A stretch of DNA of 64,000 bases from Strongylocentrotus purpuratus (Eukaryota > Echinodermata > Echinoidea > Camarodonta > Strongylocentrotidae). The stretch is from NCBI RefSeq assembly GCF_000002235.5, contig NW_022145605.1:31049274-31113273 (forward strand). Reading direction: 5' to 3'. Below, piece after piece: positions 11,356 through 23,734 of this stretch. The notes beneath the pieces were generated by a model. The model did not search any database. It saw only the letters and a program-made list of their open reading frames with translations, and was not told the origin of the DNA. Position numbers and translations under genes: made by a program. The first letter of the stretch is position 1; every line of letters begins with the position of its first letter.

Positions 11356-12807
11356 ATAAAGACCAAACTTTGCACAAGTGAGGAGGGTGAACCATAAAGT
11401 ACTGCCTGGCACCAGTAGTGCAATACAAAAAAAAAAAACCCACTTTGGGATGAACTACTGCAGTGCACATGGCATTACAACTCCCCCAATTGCTCCTCGG
11501 GGATCAGGAGAGGAGGAATGTTGGCTAGGAAGATGAGAAGAAGTATTCTTTCTATAATAAAAAAGGAAAACCACAAAGGGTTTCGACGTTTTTGGGTAGG
11601 GTTGGTCGGTACAGTCTCAGCTTGGTCTCATTTCATTTTGTTCAGTTTGGAACGTTCTAAGCCATGATATGATAGAAAGTTAAAATTTGGAATAAAAATG
11701 TGGAAGACCATACTCTATAGCATTTTGATCACACATATTTTGTGTTTGTCAAATATGTAGTTGGCCACATTTGATGTGTTTTGTTTTGTATCGTTGGAGT
11801 AATTAATTGTCCTATTTCTGCCATTCTACTATTTTGTTTATATTTTGTTTATTTGAAAGGGACATGTGTTGTGCATGTTCCTTGACTGATTTGCTTCACA
11901 CCTCTACCCTTACCTTCATTAAGATATGTCAGTAACGGTTTGCGATAAAATTATATTGTGAATAAGGAAATATGAATCCTGCATCTTTCAATGAAATTAC
12001 AATATTTTTATAACAGTTTTAATGATACTTAATGCAAGATAGTAAATTTTAAACATTCGGTTTAAATCCCCCCCCCCCCAGTAAAGTAACGTTTTCAATT
12101 AGGATGCGGTAATCTTATATCTATTGCATGACTGGTGTGCTTGGTACCTTGCACTGGGATTTCTTTTTGGAGTTGATGTAACTTTCTGTTTCTAAGTAAA
12201 GGCACACACAGAAGAAGGTTTTGTGTATTGTAAATCCTCACCCACTTAAGTAGAGAGATAATGAGAGCAAGAATAAAGTAGAATAAACATTAGTATTAAA
12301 GGAGGCTCAAACTCTAAAAGAATATTTCATTTTTTCAAACAGCAATTTCAGAAGAAGAAGACAAAAATCCATGTAGACATAGTTTTGGTGGTCCATGGCA
12401 TGTTGAGGTTGATTGTAGACCTAAAAATTCAAGATGTTCATGAATTAATTGTGAATGTAGACTAAATATTGTTGTGAAAATTGAGAGAATTTCTGTTAAA
12501 TTGCAAATCTCCAGTAACCTAAAAAGACTACAGATATGGTGAAAACTCATGATTTATCCATGTGTATCAATGTTCTCCAGCATTTGTTCCTGTCTCTTTA
12601 AATATTTCCAAGAGTAAACCTTTCAACAACATGCAGGAATTCAATCAATTTTAGTGATGCATAGCAGATGTGAGGTGGGAGGGGGATAACAAATTAGATT
12701 ACTCGACTGCAAAGAAAGAAAAAAAAAATTATACTGATCTGTCCATGAAAGGAAATGCTGTGTATTCACTGGAGCTTTATTCCGAAATCAAATATGACTT
12801 GAGTATA

Positions 12808-12885
12808 TCGTCTGTTCAGAGCCAGAAGGGCATTAAGTCTGTGTTCTGAATTGTATGTCCTTCTGGCTGCAAACAGACAATACAT
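12808..12885. repeat. Imperfect hairpin, gagccagaagg family
   Basis: gtctgttcagagccagaagg pairs with ccttctggctgcaaacagac about 30 nt later. Related single or paired arms occur near 19888-19950, 41815, 42160, 50133 and 50645. Confidence 0.55.
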
Positions 12886-13317
12886 GTATTCCCGTCAGTA
12901 ACAGTTATTAAATAGTATTAGCCCCCCATGCATATGTAGTGTTCTCGGTACAAGAAGGCCGTGAATTATTGCCAATCAATCAGTCAGAGGTGTGCTGTTT
13001 CTTAGATAATGATTACAATTTACAAGGATCCATTTTGAGGTAAACGTTGAAATACAAGAGGAAATGTACATCCCATATCCATGTGTAGCCTGGCCAACGA
13101 TGAATTTACGAACCTTAAGTTGTAACTTCACTTCCCATCTTCATTTTTTAGCTTAATTCATCTATGCACCTGTCGGTCAAAGAAAAAAGAAGATGATTTG
13201 ATTGATATAATAAAAGGTTCTATTCATTTTTTTTAAAACTTGGAATTATCAGTAGAATAAGAGCATGTGAATGGAGCTTATCGAAGCTGTTGATTTACTC
13301 TCAAGAAAATATTACCG

Positions 13318-13323
13318 AATAAA
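13318..13323 (+). terminator. Candidate distal polyadenylation signal of ATXN2
   Basis: AATAAA followed 20-40 nt downstream by T/GT-rich sequence (ttgctgtttgattgttcg). It is the last such arrangement before the intergenic segment. Several earlier AATAAA sites compete with it. Confidence 0.35.
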
Positions 13324-13769
13324 ACAAGCTGAGACTTACTTTGCTGTTTGATTGTTCGTTATTCTTTCTTCAGATTTCCTTTTATATGTATGTAAACTGT
13401 AAAGAATTAAAGTCTACTTATTTCATTGCAGTGTGAGTGAGTGAAGCACGAGTTGAATCCGTTGGGACCGCGATAAATAGTTGAATTATGCATAATTAAA
13501 TAACATGTTTAACATAATTTGGTCCAACACAATTGCGATTGAGGTATGCAGGGTTATCTGTAGGTCATTAAAATGGATATATGTATATATATATGTAGCT
13601 GATAGAAATGGGATATTTCATTCATTCATTGGTTGCCCCCATAAAGGCTGTTATAGTGCCATCAACAATACATACATAATGGCCTTATAGGCAGCCATAG
13701 ATTTGTTTAGCGAGTATCCTTTTTGCTAAAAAGGTGTTCCATGACACTCGAAAATTTGTGATACAGTCA

Positions 13770-13915
13770 AACCTGTATTAACCGCCCAATACAAGGGAAA
13801 CACAAAAAGTAGTCTTTGTAGACAGGTTTCTTAGTACATGTTTCAATGAGAAATCATTTTCAAGGGAACAAAAAATGTGGTCTTTGTAGACAGGTGGTCT
13901 GTATAAAATAGGTTC
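13770..13915. repeat. gtctttgtagacaggt repeat, copy 1 of 5
   Basis: Shares gtctttgtagacaggtttct, tagtacatgtttcaatgaga and cattttcaaggg with the copy at 31490-31630, and shorter parts with 21270-21400, 48330-48560 and 62818-62992. The ends are inverted-repeat-like (agtctttgtagacagg). Confidence 0.6.
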
Positions 13916-15320
13916 GTTATTGGAGAGTACTCAAGAGTATCCCATTGGCTGAAAAGCTATCACATGACACATGACTTGAAAGATATGTGCAAACATGCAA
14001 TGTAGCATATCTTGTTGCACGGTATATTGCGTTCAAAAGTAAAGTAGACCGCGCATCCACCATGTCCATACTTAACTGGGAATACCCATTGTTTCCAATG
14101 TTCTATAGACGCGCACATTTGATGTGGAAGGTAAATTCAATGTGGTTGACTTCAGAGAAGAAAAGCATGAGATTGCAAATACTGGTACCCAAAATTTTAT
14201 ATACACAAAACGTGTAATAAATATTGCATGCCATTTTATTTCAGTTTCGGTCTGTGGTCTCGGTGAAATATATGCATGGGGGCATGTAGGTCTAAGTTAT
14301 CTTTTGTTAAACATGATCTAAGACACAGAGGTTGGGTTTTAGTGAATTAGAAGATTATGGACCTTTAAGTAAACTACGCCAAGGTGAAATTACAGTGCTT
14401 GCACATTTCCTCTGGCGACAATGGCTTCAGGCTTTTTGTGTCCGGCTCCGGACACTGAGCAAAATTAAGGCCTTCTCTTTTGCCTATGAATTTAACAAAA
14501 ACAAATCATTTAAATAGCACTCATCATATATATATATATAGAAGGGTTTTATTACTACAATAGTCTTAGGACTATGACATAATATATATAAAAAATATAT
14601 TAAAACTCTCTATCAAAATTCAATGAGTATGGAAAGGAAGAAGGGATGAGTGAGGAATAGGAGCAAGGAGCAAGAATCAACAAAAGGTGAGAAAAGAATG
14701 AAAGAAAAAGAAAGGAAGGGTAAGTAAGAGGAATATATCAAGAAAAACATGTGTAATGAGCCTTCTATTAATTAGCTTTAAAATGTACAGGTCCTCATGA
14801 CTTATACAATCATGAATATTCGTCCCATATTATATTGTCCAACAGATTGATGAAATGTTGCTCTAAACTTCTTAAAATAATGGATGTAATTGCGATTGGG
14901 TGTTTAGCTAGGTTAAGGAATAGGATAGGTTTAAAATTAGGGTTATGATAATGAATAAGATTAGGCTTAGGATTAGAATTCAGTGAGTGTAGCCTGTAAT
15001 AATTCTGTGATGCGATATGTTCATACCAAAATTAAATGTGAGATATAGACCTCATAAGCTGCAGATTTCGTTGTTTACAGACTTTATTGCATTTTTACCT
15101 ACCAAAATATTGCATAAATAAGGCTCTTGCCAATTATTACTTGTTACTTGCTCTTAAATATTTATTGCAGGACTGGAAAGCTGTAAACTTGAGTTTTACT
15201 GGCTTGCTAAAATAGGATAATGTGGAATCACATAATGATCAACCTTACTCGATGTAGATATATTGTGTTTTCTTATTTTTATGTGGAGGGGCAGGAAAAG
15301 TCCTTTCATTATGTATTGAA

Positions 15321-15330
15321 AAAACAAAAA
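15321..15330 (-). terminator. Pol III T-run terminator of tRNA-Glu
   Basis: On the - strand TTTTTGTTTT begins about 10 nt after the mature tRNA 3' end, the usual place for a Pol III stop. Confidence 0.7.
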
Positions 15331-15339
15331 TGTGAGATG

Positions 15340-15411
15340 TTCCCACACCGGGAATCGAACCCGGGCCACGGCGGTGAGAGCGCCGGATCCTAACCACTAG
15401 ACCATATGGGA
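15340..15411 (-). tRNA. tRNA-Glu (anticodon CTC)
   Basis: Reading the - strand, a 72-nt molecule starts TCCCATATGGTCTAGTGG and folds as a cloverleaf. The 7-bp acceptor stem TCCCATA/TGTGGGA has one G-U pair. The anticodon loop carries CTC, and the T arm is CCGGGTTCGATTCCCGG. Internal promoter boxes A (TGGTCTAGTGG) and B (GGTTCGATTCC) match consensus, and a T5GT4 run just downstream (- strand) can serve as Pol III terminator. The CCA end is not encoded. It decodes GAG in cytosolic translation. It stands alone in the ATXN2-HECTD4 intergenic region, about 0.4 kb upstream of HECTD4 and divergent from it. Confidence 0.96.
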
Positions 15412-15699
15412 TTTCCATGTTGGAGATGGAATTATATTGTTTATATTACTCTTTTAATAAGGTGACTACTCCATTTCAGAGGAGATTGGTGAGTTAACAG
15501 TGTTAATTATTTAAGGGAGGGTAAAAATGGGAGAACGTAATAAATGATCAAAAACATTCTTTAAGTTGTAAATTATCATTTTGATGGATCTTTGCTATCA
15601 TATTTCTTCACTTTTAGTCTATTTGAATTCCTCCTTCGTAACTCTTATTTCCTCCCTCGATAATGGAATAGTCTAACCCCTTTTTCACAACATAGCAAA

Positions 15700-15762
15700 A
15701 TGGCTGCCTCCAGTGCAATGAAAAATACTGTTGTTAGACTTCGGCGGAATGTAACTGCATAA
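15700..15762 (+). CDS. Upstream ORF 1 in the HECTD4 leader
   Basis: Twenty-codon frame starting MAASSAMKNTVVRLRRNVTA, with ATG in fair context (aaaATGG). It lies in a different frame from the main start at 15822. If the leader is transcribed from further upstream it could reduce main-frame initiation. No sign of a functional peptide. Confidence 0.35.
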   Translation: MAASSAMKNTVVRLRRNVTA

Positions 15763-15780
15763 TCTTCTTTTGCCATCTAG

Positions 15781-15840
15781 ATGGAGGCATTTCTGAGAAG
15801 GTCTGCGGGTCTGTGTTCAATATGTCTTCAAACTGTGTAA
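15781..15840 (+). CDS. Upstream ORF 2 overlapping the HECTD4 start
   Basis: Nineteen residues (MEAFLRRSAGLCSICLQTV) then TAA. It overlaps the main ATG at 15822 in another frame, so ribosomes starting here would bypass it. A splice acceptor-like ctag directly precedes the ATG, which leaves open an alternative first-exon structure. Confidence 0.35.
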   Translation: MEAFLRRSAGLCSICLQTV

Positions 15841-16549
15841 CAGATACAACGCAATGGCTATCAGTGAACGAAGAATCGTTGTTTTTACATGACGGTTTAT
15901 TGCGGGTAAGCGATCTTGTTAACTTGCCAAAACATATCAACAACGCAAGCCCGCAAAACAGCTCTGACGAAGTCGTTTCCTTCGACACGAAAAATCCAAC
16001 TGAATTGAGTCACAGGCTAGTTTCTGTTTGTGAGAGACACAACAATATATATGCTTACTCAAGACTTCTTGAATACCGGTTAAATGCACTGAAAGGGTTA
16101 TGGAATGCCCATCGCCAAATATCTAATAATGTGGAGCAGCTGGAAAGAGAGACATTCAGTGAAGAGGAAGTGGCCAGCGCCGCCGGCCTTGGCGGCCTGA
16201 GCTTGCTGAAGAAAGTCACTTGGCACGGTGCTGAACCAGCAGCCTTTTCAAGCAGACTTGGATTACTCCTCCTGTTTCCACTCCTTCGGTCACAGCAGAG
16301 AATAAATCCAGAGCTAAGCAGTGAAACTGCTGTTCTGCTTCTTAATTGCCTTCGAGATTGTCTTCCACTGAGCCTTGCTAAAGAACCAGCGGACTGTTTA
16401 GATGGACTGGAAAACCTTTTGAGTTCCTGGCTTGGTGAAAGTGATGAGATTGATGTGATAGCTAATGTGGAACCACATGAAGAGCAACATGTTCAACAAC
16501 TACCACGCCAGCTACTTGCCTCTGCATTGGTTGCATTTGCCTGCGCAAG
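15822..16549 (+). CDS. HECTD4: HECTD4 exon 1
   Basis: Encodes MSSNCVTDTTQWLSVNEESL and onward. It continues through leucine-rich helical sequence (LLLLFPLLRSQQR) to AFACA, followed by donor gtttgt, phase 2. The frame is closed upstream by TAG at 15735. Confidence 0.8.
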
Positions 16550-19500
16550 GTTTGTATCCAAGAGGGACAAAAGATAAAATAGATATGGTCGGATTGTGGT
16601 ACTTGGATTCGTTGGAACATAGGCCATGATTTGATTGCTTTACTCATGAGTCATTATTATTAGTACATTATTTAGGTTCACTTAATGTTATAAAGTTATA
16701 AATTTTTGTGATTCTTCATGAGTCTGTTAAAAAAAACACCTACCTTTGGCTTTGGCTTTACATTTTACAATAATAGATCTACTGATTCTGTAAAATATAA
16801 CCTTAATTTCTGATCATTCCGATGCAAAGTTTTATAGCTATGGTCCTACGGAGGGGTTCACATTTTTTTCCATCAAAGTTTGTATGTGAATAAGGACTTT
16901 AAAGTGCGTATTTTGTGTGTAGACATAAAATAATGATTTAATGTGAAAACTGGGCAGTTAAGTAACAAAAGTCAATAATGCATTTTGTTTGTGTGTTTGT
17001 TTTACATGGAGGAATGTATTTTATTGACAAAAATGTGTTAACATTTCTCCCATAGCAGTTCTATAAAAGGGAAATATATAATTTACACAGAACACTTTTC
17101 TCAAGTAAAATGAAATGGACTTAGAAAGTAGTAATATTTTTCATGGCCTTTAACAAAATGAAAATGTATACTACAATTTCTCATTGAATGTTGGCAAAAT
17201 AATTGCTTTTCACTTTTCAACTTTGTTTACAATATTTCAATTTTTCTTTACCTGTAATAATATAGGGGCTCTACAGGAACGTTCATTCACACCACCCACC
17301 TCTTGCAACAGCTTGCCCCATCCATAGGCCCACTGCCCATAGCTGACATTCTCCAGAGACTCCTGAGGCTTGAAGGGGGGCCAGGCTCCCCTCCTACCTC
17401 CATGGCAGCCGGCACGTTGTGTGTTGGGGATTTGAGGATATGCTGGGTGAGAAAGAGGAGAAAACAGAGGACAAAGAGAAAGAAAAAGGTAGGTGTTGTT
17501 GAATTCACCATACTTGTAATCAGGGATCGAAATCAGTGATTGCCCAGCTTCCATTGACCACCCAAAGTCCAATAGACCAGTTTGTAGTTAGTAATGTGTC
17601 ACAACATTAAATCTACATTAAAGGGAGTGTAGCATGACAAGACTACATGTCTTTCCTGTGGACTGAAGAGAACTTTGGTCTGTTTTACGAACTATAGCGC
17701 TCACAATGTAGAGATTAAGTCGCTGACTACCATTAATCAAGTCCATTCATTTACGTGCATTTGTTCAAAAGAAGACGTTGATGGCATTAGCCAGTATTTG
17801 CCAAGCAACGTCGATCTGGCGCTGCTCAGTGGCTGCCGGGCTCACGATCAATTGGGCAAAAAGAATTTCCGTTTCGGTTTAATAAAATTTGGAGTGGACT
17901 TTTAGGCTATTATTGCTATTATTATTATTATCCAGATGAGGTAAATGGGCACCTGTGTAATATTGAAGCACCAGGAGTGGCAATGTGCCACACATGAGCG
18001 TTATTATACAAGACTTCATTATTATCATTATCATTATAGACCCCAAATATCTGCAGATCTTTCAATCATGAAGAAGTCCGGCTATGTGCAATCGCTTGCC
18101 CGGAACTCAACTTTATCTTTAAATGATTTTCTTGTAGAATCCAGTATCGGTAGAAGCTTGGCCTGTGACGGTGTCTTCCTGTACTGTACGAATGCAAGGG
18201 GGAAAGGTCTTGCTAAGATTGGATCTGGATTACATGGAACGCTAAGGTGAGTCTCATTGCAGTTAAACCACTTTACTTCTTGGGAGTGTTTCACAAAGAC
18301 TAAGATCAACATTAAGATAGATTTAACTATGGCAGTCCGTTCATGCCACTGTTTGCTTTCACCATTTTCTGGCATTGGTCCCCCCAAAGGCCGTACAAAT
18401 CATGGTCACAAATTAACAGAGTTTATATTTTTTGATAATTCATTATTGAAGAAAAAATATTATCTAAAGATCATAATGGTGAGAGCAAATCGTGGCATGA
18501 ACGGCCTGCCATAGTTAAGTCCAACTTAAAGTCGATCTTAGTCTTTGTGAAACACCCCCCCCCCCCCCCCCCCCCCCGGACATGTTAACTGATTGTCTGT
18601 CATGAATGTAAGAATATAAAGGGGGGAAATGGGTCATTGGGAATCTATCTGCATTCAGGAAATTTACATTGTTGATTATTTCTTGATATTGCATAGAAGA
18701 AAAAAAATTGAAAAAAATTAAAAGATATCTGATGAGTATTTGTTTGACATTTTAACAGTTTTACAAGGTAAAAAATGTTTCACGTTGTATATCTTCTTGC
18801 AGAGGTACAAATATGTACTCGCAGGTTTTCATCATTTGAGGCCATGTCAGTCCTGTTGCTTTACTTGTATTCATTTACACTTTTCCCAAATCAGAAAATA
18901 AATTCAGCTTGGAAAAAGAAAGAGAAAACTAGCAGTGGCAAGTCTGTTGCAATGCAATAACATTTTAGCCATCTTGTTTAATATGAAGAGATTTTTAGTG
19001 CTTCGTGTTTATTTTTTGATTGTATGATTAACAATGAGAATGCACATTATGTGATGAAGAGTTCCTCAAATCTTATGCCATTTGAGCTCAAAATTCCAGC
19101 AATGCACTGAAAAAGATGGAATAATCTGTTAATCAGAAAAAGACAAGTGATGTCGGCAAAAATAATGACAATGACAATATGTTTTCTATTGTACAAATCT
19201 CACATAATTCTGAAACATATCTGTTTGCTTTAGAACCACAATTGAAGTAGTCTTTATGTAGTTCGTTGTTTTTCGCTCTTCACTTATCCAATTTGTTCCA
19301 TGTTTTTGTGGTTCTTCAGAGGCTTTGTCTACACTCGTAACCCTGACCTTCCAGTAGGCTGGATTGCTTGTACGGACAAGATACTGCTGCACCGCCCTCT
19401 GGAGGCAGACTCTAAGACAGAATCCCTAGGGTCGGTTATCAACAGAGATACTCTCAAGGTAATAGAGTTTAGTTTGAGCACCTTTGATCGGTATCGGCCA

Positions 19501-22500
19501 AAAGTATCGGTTCAATTTTTCAATTTTTCAGAAATATTTTTTTAATGCCGAAAATTTAAGGTTTGGGCTATCAAATACTAAAAAAACATGCAAAGCTGGG
19601 ATTAATTTGTCGTTTGGAGTTGTTGTAGACCATGTTTGTTGATATCAAGTGCCTTTTCATGACCTTAAAATCAATAATATTAGTCTAAGAGAAGAGGCAA
19701 AACATGCGAGCCGCCATCTTAGATTATAATGACAATGGAAAAAAATGCATTTCTCCCCCGATCATTTTCATTGATCGGCGATCAGAATTTACTATCCGAT
19801 TTCACCTGATTGGCCAACGATCGGATGATCGGTTACAGGGTCAAGTTTAGTCTTTATTCTTAAATGGATAATGTCTTCACATATCGTCCTTTGAGAGCTA
19901 GAAGGCATTAACTCCTACACTTCCACACAGACTGAACGCCTTTCTGGCAGTAAAAAGAAAAAATCGTATATATTCAGTGCCTCATTTCTGTTTCTGAAAT
20001 ACTGGTAGCTGACACTTAATGACCTTATTATCAACATAACTTTGTAGAATAACTGCCATCTACTTTCTGACAATACTTGATACTTGATATTGAGGTATCA
20101 TGGTTTAAGGACCCCATGGAAGAACAGTAGTGTTCTATAAACACTACTGAATTGGGCTTTCCACCGATTTTTGTCTATGTACATGTATAAATATTTCATT
20201 TTGTATATATTACTATGTATAATATTTTTATCCGATTTCGGAATAAAAAACAACAACAAACAAATAAAAACAACAAATGGTTAAGTTGATTGAGCAATTT
20301 TTGCCTTTTGTACTGAGTGACCAAAATATAGAGAAAAATGTCAAAAAGTATATTTATGCCCAGAAGAGTAAATAACAAAAGTGTTTACCATCACCATAGT
20401 GAAATAGACAAGTTTCTAGTGATGCATGAGACTATGAGGAGTGCTTTTTTTCAAGTCACTATCTCACTGTGGTGACTTGGAACCTATGAGATGAAAGTAT
20501 GCATTGACAGATTTATTAACAAATTATCTTTACCCTTGTCAAGAAGAATATTCCCATGCCTTTTCCCCCCTCTAAAATCCATGTTCTTGGTTTTAGCAAA
20601 GAGGATGTTACATGTTTGCGCTAGCGAAAAACCCTGGGGATCGTTTCTTGAAACCGTCATAAGTCTAAATTCTTCCATTGAAATGTGTGTTATCGAATTG
20701 ACACACGTTTTTATGGGATGTCCACGAACTTAGACTTATGATGGTTTTGAGAAACTAGCCCCTGGTTTTGAGTAGGATCCACAGTTACACCTTGGATACT
20801 CCCTTTTCCTTTAATACAGGTGGAAGGTAATGTGAAGATGCCTGAGTCTCTGGTTAATGCATCTCAGGTCACCGTCTCGCTTTGTAGTGACGGCACCTAC
20901 TTCTATCGGGTCTGGTGCCCTCCTGGTCCCGACAAGAGTGGCAAAGGTCAACCTGTCACAGCTGATCTTCTGAACCTGAAGGTAACATTCTTTGTGATAA
21001 ACAGGCCCGTAATTACCAGATTTAAATCGGTTTCCCGATTTTTTTTTCTTCTTTTTTTATCTGATTTTTTTTCTTCCCCCTTTTCTTCTTGGTTATATCC
21101 TGTTTTTCCAGATTTTCCCCTTATTTTATCTATTCTTTCCTATTTTCCCCTATTTTCCCCAAATTTTCTTATTCACAAGGGGGAGGGGGAATGTTTGTTA
21201 GTAGCCATTTTTGGGGGCGTGGTTGAGGGAAACCCCCCCCCCCCTTTTTTTTTTTAGTGCTCACTACCTCAGTGACCACCTGGTTAATTGAAAGACCACC
21301 TGTTTAAAATGACCGCATTTTGTGTTTCATTTGAAAAGTTTTCTCATTGAAACCTGCACTGGAAGACTGGCTGCTTTATTAAGACCATATTTCTTGTTTT
21401 CCGTGAGTGGGCTCTATCTGCTTTTAAGGTATTTCTTTTCTTTTAGTCATGATGAATTATATACTGCTCATATTTTAAAGTTTGTTTAACATGTATAGTG
21501 ATGTATAATCTATGGTCACATGATATCAGTTGCAACTCTGTACATATTAGATAGGCCATTTAAATTTATGTTTGATCGGAGGACTTCAAACTGCACCGGC
21601 CCAAGATCTCATACATGTATATGTTAAACAATTGAGATTTGTTGACAATTTGCATCATGAATCATTACTGATTTAATGCTATCTTTGTAGGAGCAAGATG
21701 GTGTGGTTGTTGCTGAACCACTTAGACCATCGGTAGTACTAGTAAGGAACGAGGACGTAGTGAGGGGTGTGACGGACCCTCTGCTCATACGGCTGAGAAC
21801 ATTTCGGCCGGGCAACGCTGCTGCCCTAGCCCAACTCACCAACTCCAACGGCAATGCAGGCGGCAGGGAAGAGATCTGTAAGTATTGCTTTAGCTTTAAC
21901 AGTATCCAGGGGGGTGCTTCACAAAGACTAAGATCGACTTTAAGTTGGACTTAACTATGGCAGACCATTCATGCCACAGGTTACTCTCACCATTGGTCTC
22001 TCAATTATGATCTTTAGATAATATTTTTTCCTTCAATAATGAACTATCAAGAAAGGTTAATTCTGAAGATTTGTGACCTTGATTTGTACGTCCCTTGAGA
22101 GACCAATGTCAGTAAATGGTGAGAGGAAACAGTGGCATGAACGGCTTGCCATAGTTAAGTCCAACTTAAAGGCGACCTTAGACTTTGTGAAACACTTCCC
22201 TGTTGTCTTTCCAAATTTAAGAAAACTTAAAAATCTAAATATAATGTTGGAGATATCAAAGTATTTCTTTCCTTCTCCCAGTCATTCCAATTTCTTTAAA
22301 TCAATATTCAACAACAAAAAAAATCAAGAATTAGAGCATATGAATTCTGTAATATAGTTTTTAGTGAAAACTGCCAGGGTATTAGTATATTTGTAAAGCG
22401 CTTAGAGACATTTGTATTAAGCGCTATATAAAAATGAATTATTATTATTATTATTATTATTAATGCCATTGGCAATGTTTGGACATCCTATTTTGAATTT

Positions 22501-23691
22501 TGTTACATGAGTTATAGAACGAAATAGATTTCAATTTATTCATGGTATCCACAAAGAGGATGCTTACATGTGTCTGAACTCATATGCTCCTCGCGTTGTC
22601 TCTATACAGCTACTACCAGCTGTGGCTTGACCCTGAAACTCCTGCGAAGGTCACCTATCTACTGCTGCGGCAGTAGCGTGGTGATTGTGACGTCACCCCC
22701 TGGAGGTGGTAGCAGCTCAGCTACTCGGTCTCTCTTCAGTACTACCGCAGGACTTAGTGGGCTCAGAAGTGAGTTGGAAAACAGAATATTTAAATCAGGG
22801 AAAAAATTAAAATTTATTTTTCGGGGGCTACTTTTCAAGCTTGCCTGCATAAAATAACACTCTGAAATTTGTTTTGCACTCTATGCAAATTTATGGGGGC
22901 TCTTTTCTGATTTTCGGGGGCTCTTTTGGGCATTTCTGGGGCTAATTCGCCCTGAGCCCCCGTTTATATTTTTTACTGATTTAAATTTCTGCCGTCAAGG
23001 CATGGCTGACAATTCACTAGTATACTGTAGAAACTGAACTTTCACGTACACAATAATTTTACTTATTTGAACTGAGGGACATTTTCTCATAAGTTTCATG
23101 CCACATAAAAGACCTGAAACACAACACTTAATTTTTTTACAGTTGACTAAACAGTGTCCTCCCAAGAAAACGACTGTTGGTAACAATTTGCAAAACAATT
23201 CATGTTGCATATGATTATGATTTTACAGTGGCTTTCCAGCAAATTGATTTTCAGCATGAAGTAATGAAACCGATGAAATGATTTACCTCCTAGTATTTTG
23301 ATCATCGGTATTTGTTATACCGGAAAGCTTTATTTAGCAATGTCCAACATCAGTCTCATTAAAAAAAAATCGTTATAGATGAATATGCAGTATAAAGGAA
23401 ATCGCAATTTGTGATGTTTGTGCACTATGATTCTTATTTACACTATGAAACCTTGGATAATCTGATAGCTTATCAAGCATTGTTCACCTGCTTTATCATG
23501 GGCTAATTCAAATTTTGCTTTTTCTTCAAATTTGATACAGCATTGGCAACAAGCATCTGTTTCAATCTTTCAAACGGTCTCCTGACCAGCAAGCTAGAGC
23601 TGATGGATGCCCCTGCATGTGCTATTGCCAGGGGTTCAAATGTACAAGGTCTTGGTAAGTAGGAATCAACTTCCTTCACTTATTATTGTTA

Positions 23692-23734
<43 letters not shown>

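Larger units (their letters stand above)
9446..13345 (+). other. ATXN2: ATXN2 3'UTR with a UTR intron (extent inferred)
   Basis: A donor-like cgagtcaat/gtaagt at 9482 and an acceptor ttttctccag ending at 9954 mark a probable 3'UTR intron only 36 nt after the stop, inside the distance usually tolerated by nonsense-mediated decay. AATAAA polyadenylation candidates occur at 11691 (followed by U/GU-rich sequence), 12272, 12282 and 13318. The last is followed by a GT-rich stretch and is the most distal good candidate. The interval is A/T-rich, has no credible reading frame, and carries a 33-bp duplicated segment (10790 and 11324). End points are inference; transcript data would settle them. Confidence 0.5.
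13346..15339. other. Intergenic segment between ATXN2 and the tRNA gene
   Basis: A/T-rich sequence with no convincing gene. It contains a copy of the gtctttgtagacaggt repeat (13770-13915) and a short (TA)n run near 14527-14540. Small reading frames here lack any family resemblance or splice support. Confidence 0.6.

Noticed and set aside
14332..14517. Small frames in the ATXN2-HECTD4 intergenic region
   Set aside because: No start context, splice sites or family resemblance.
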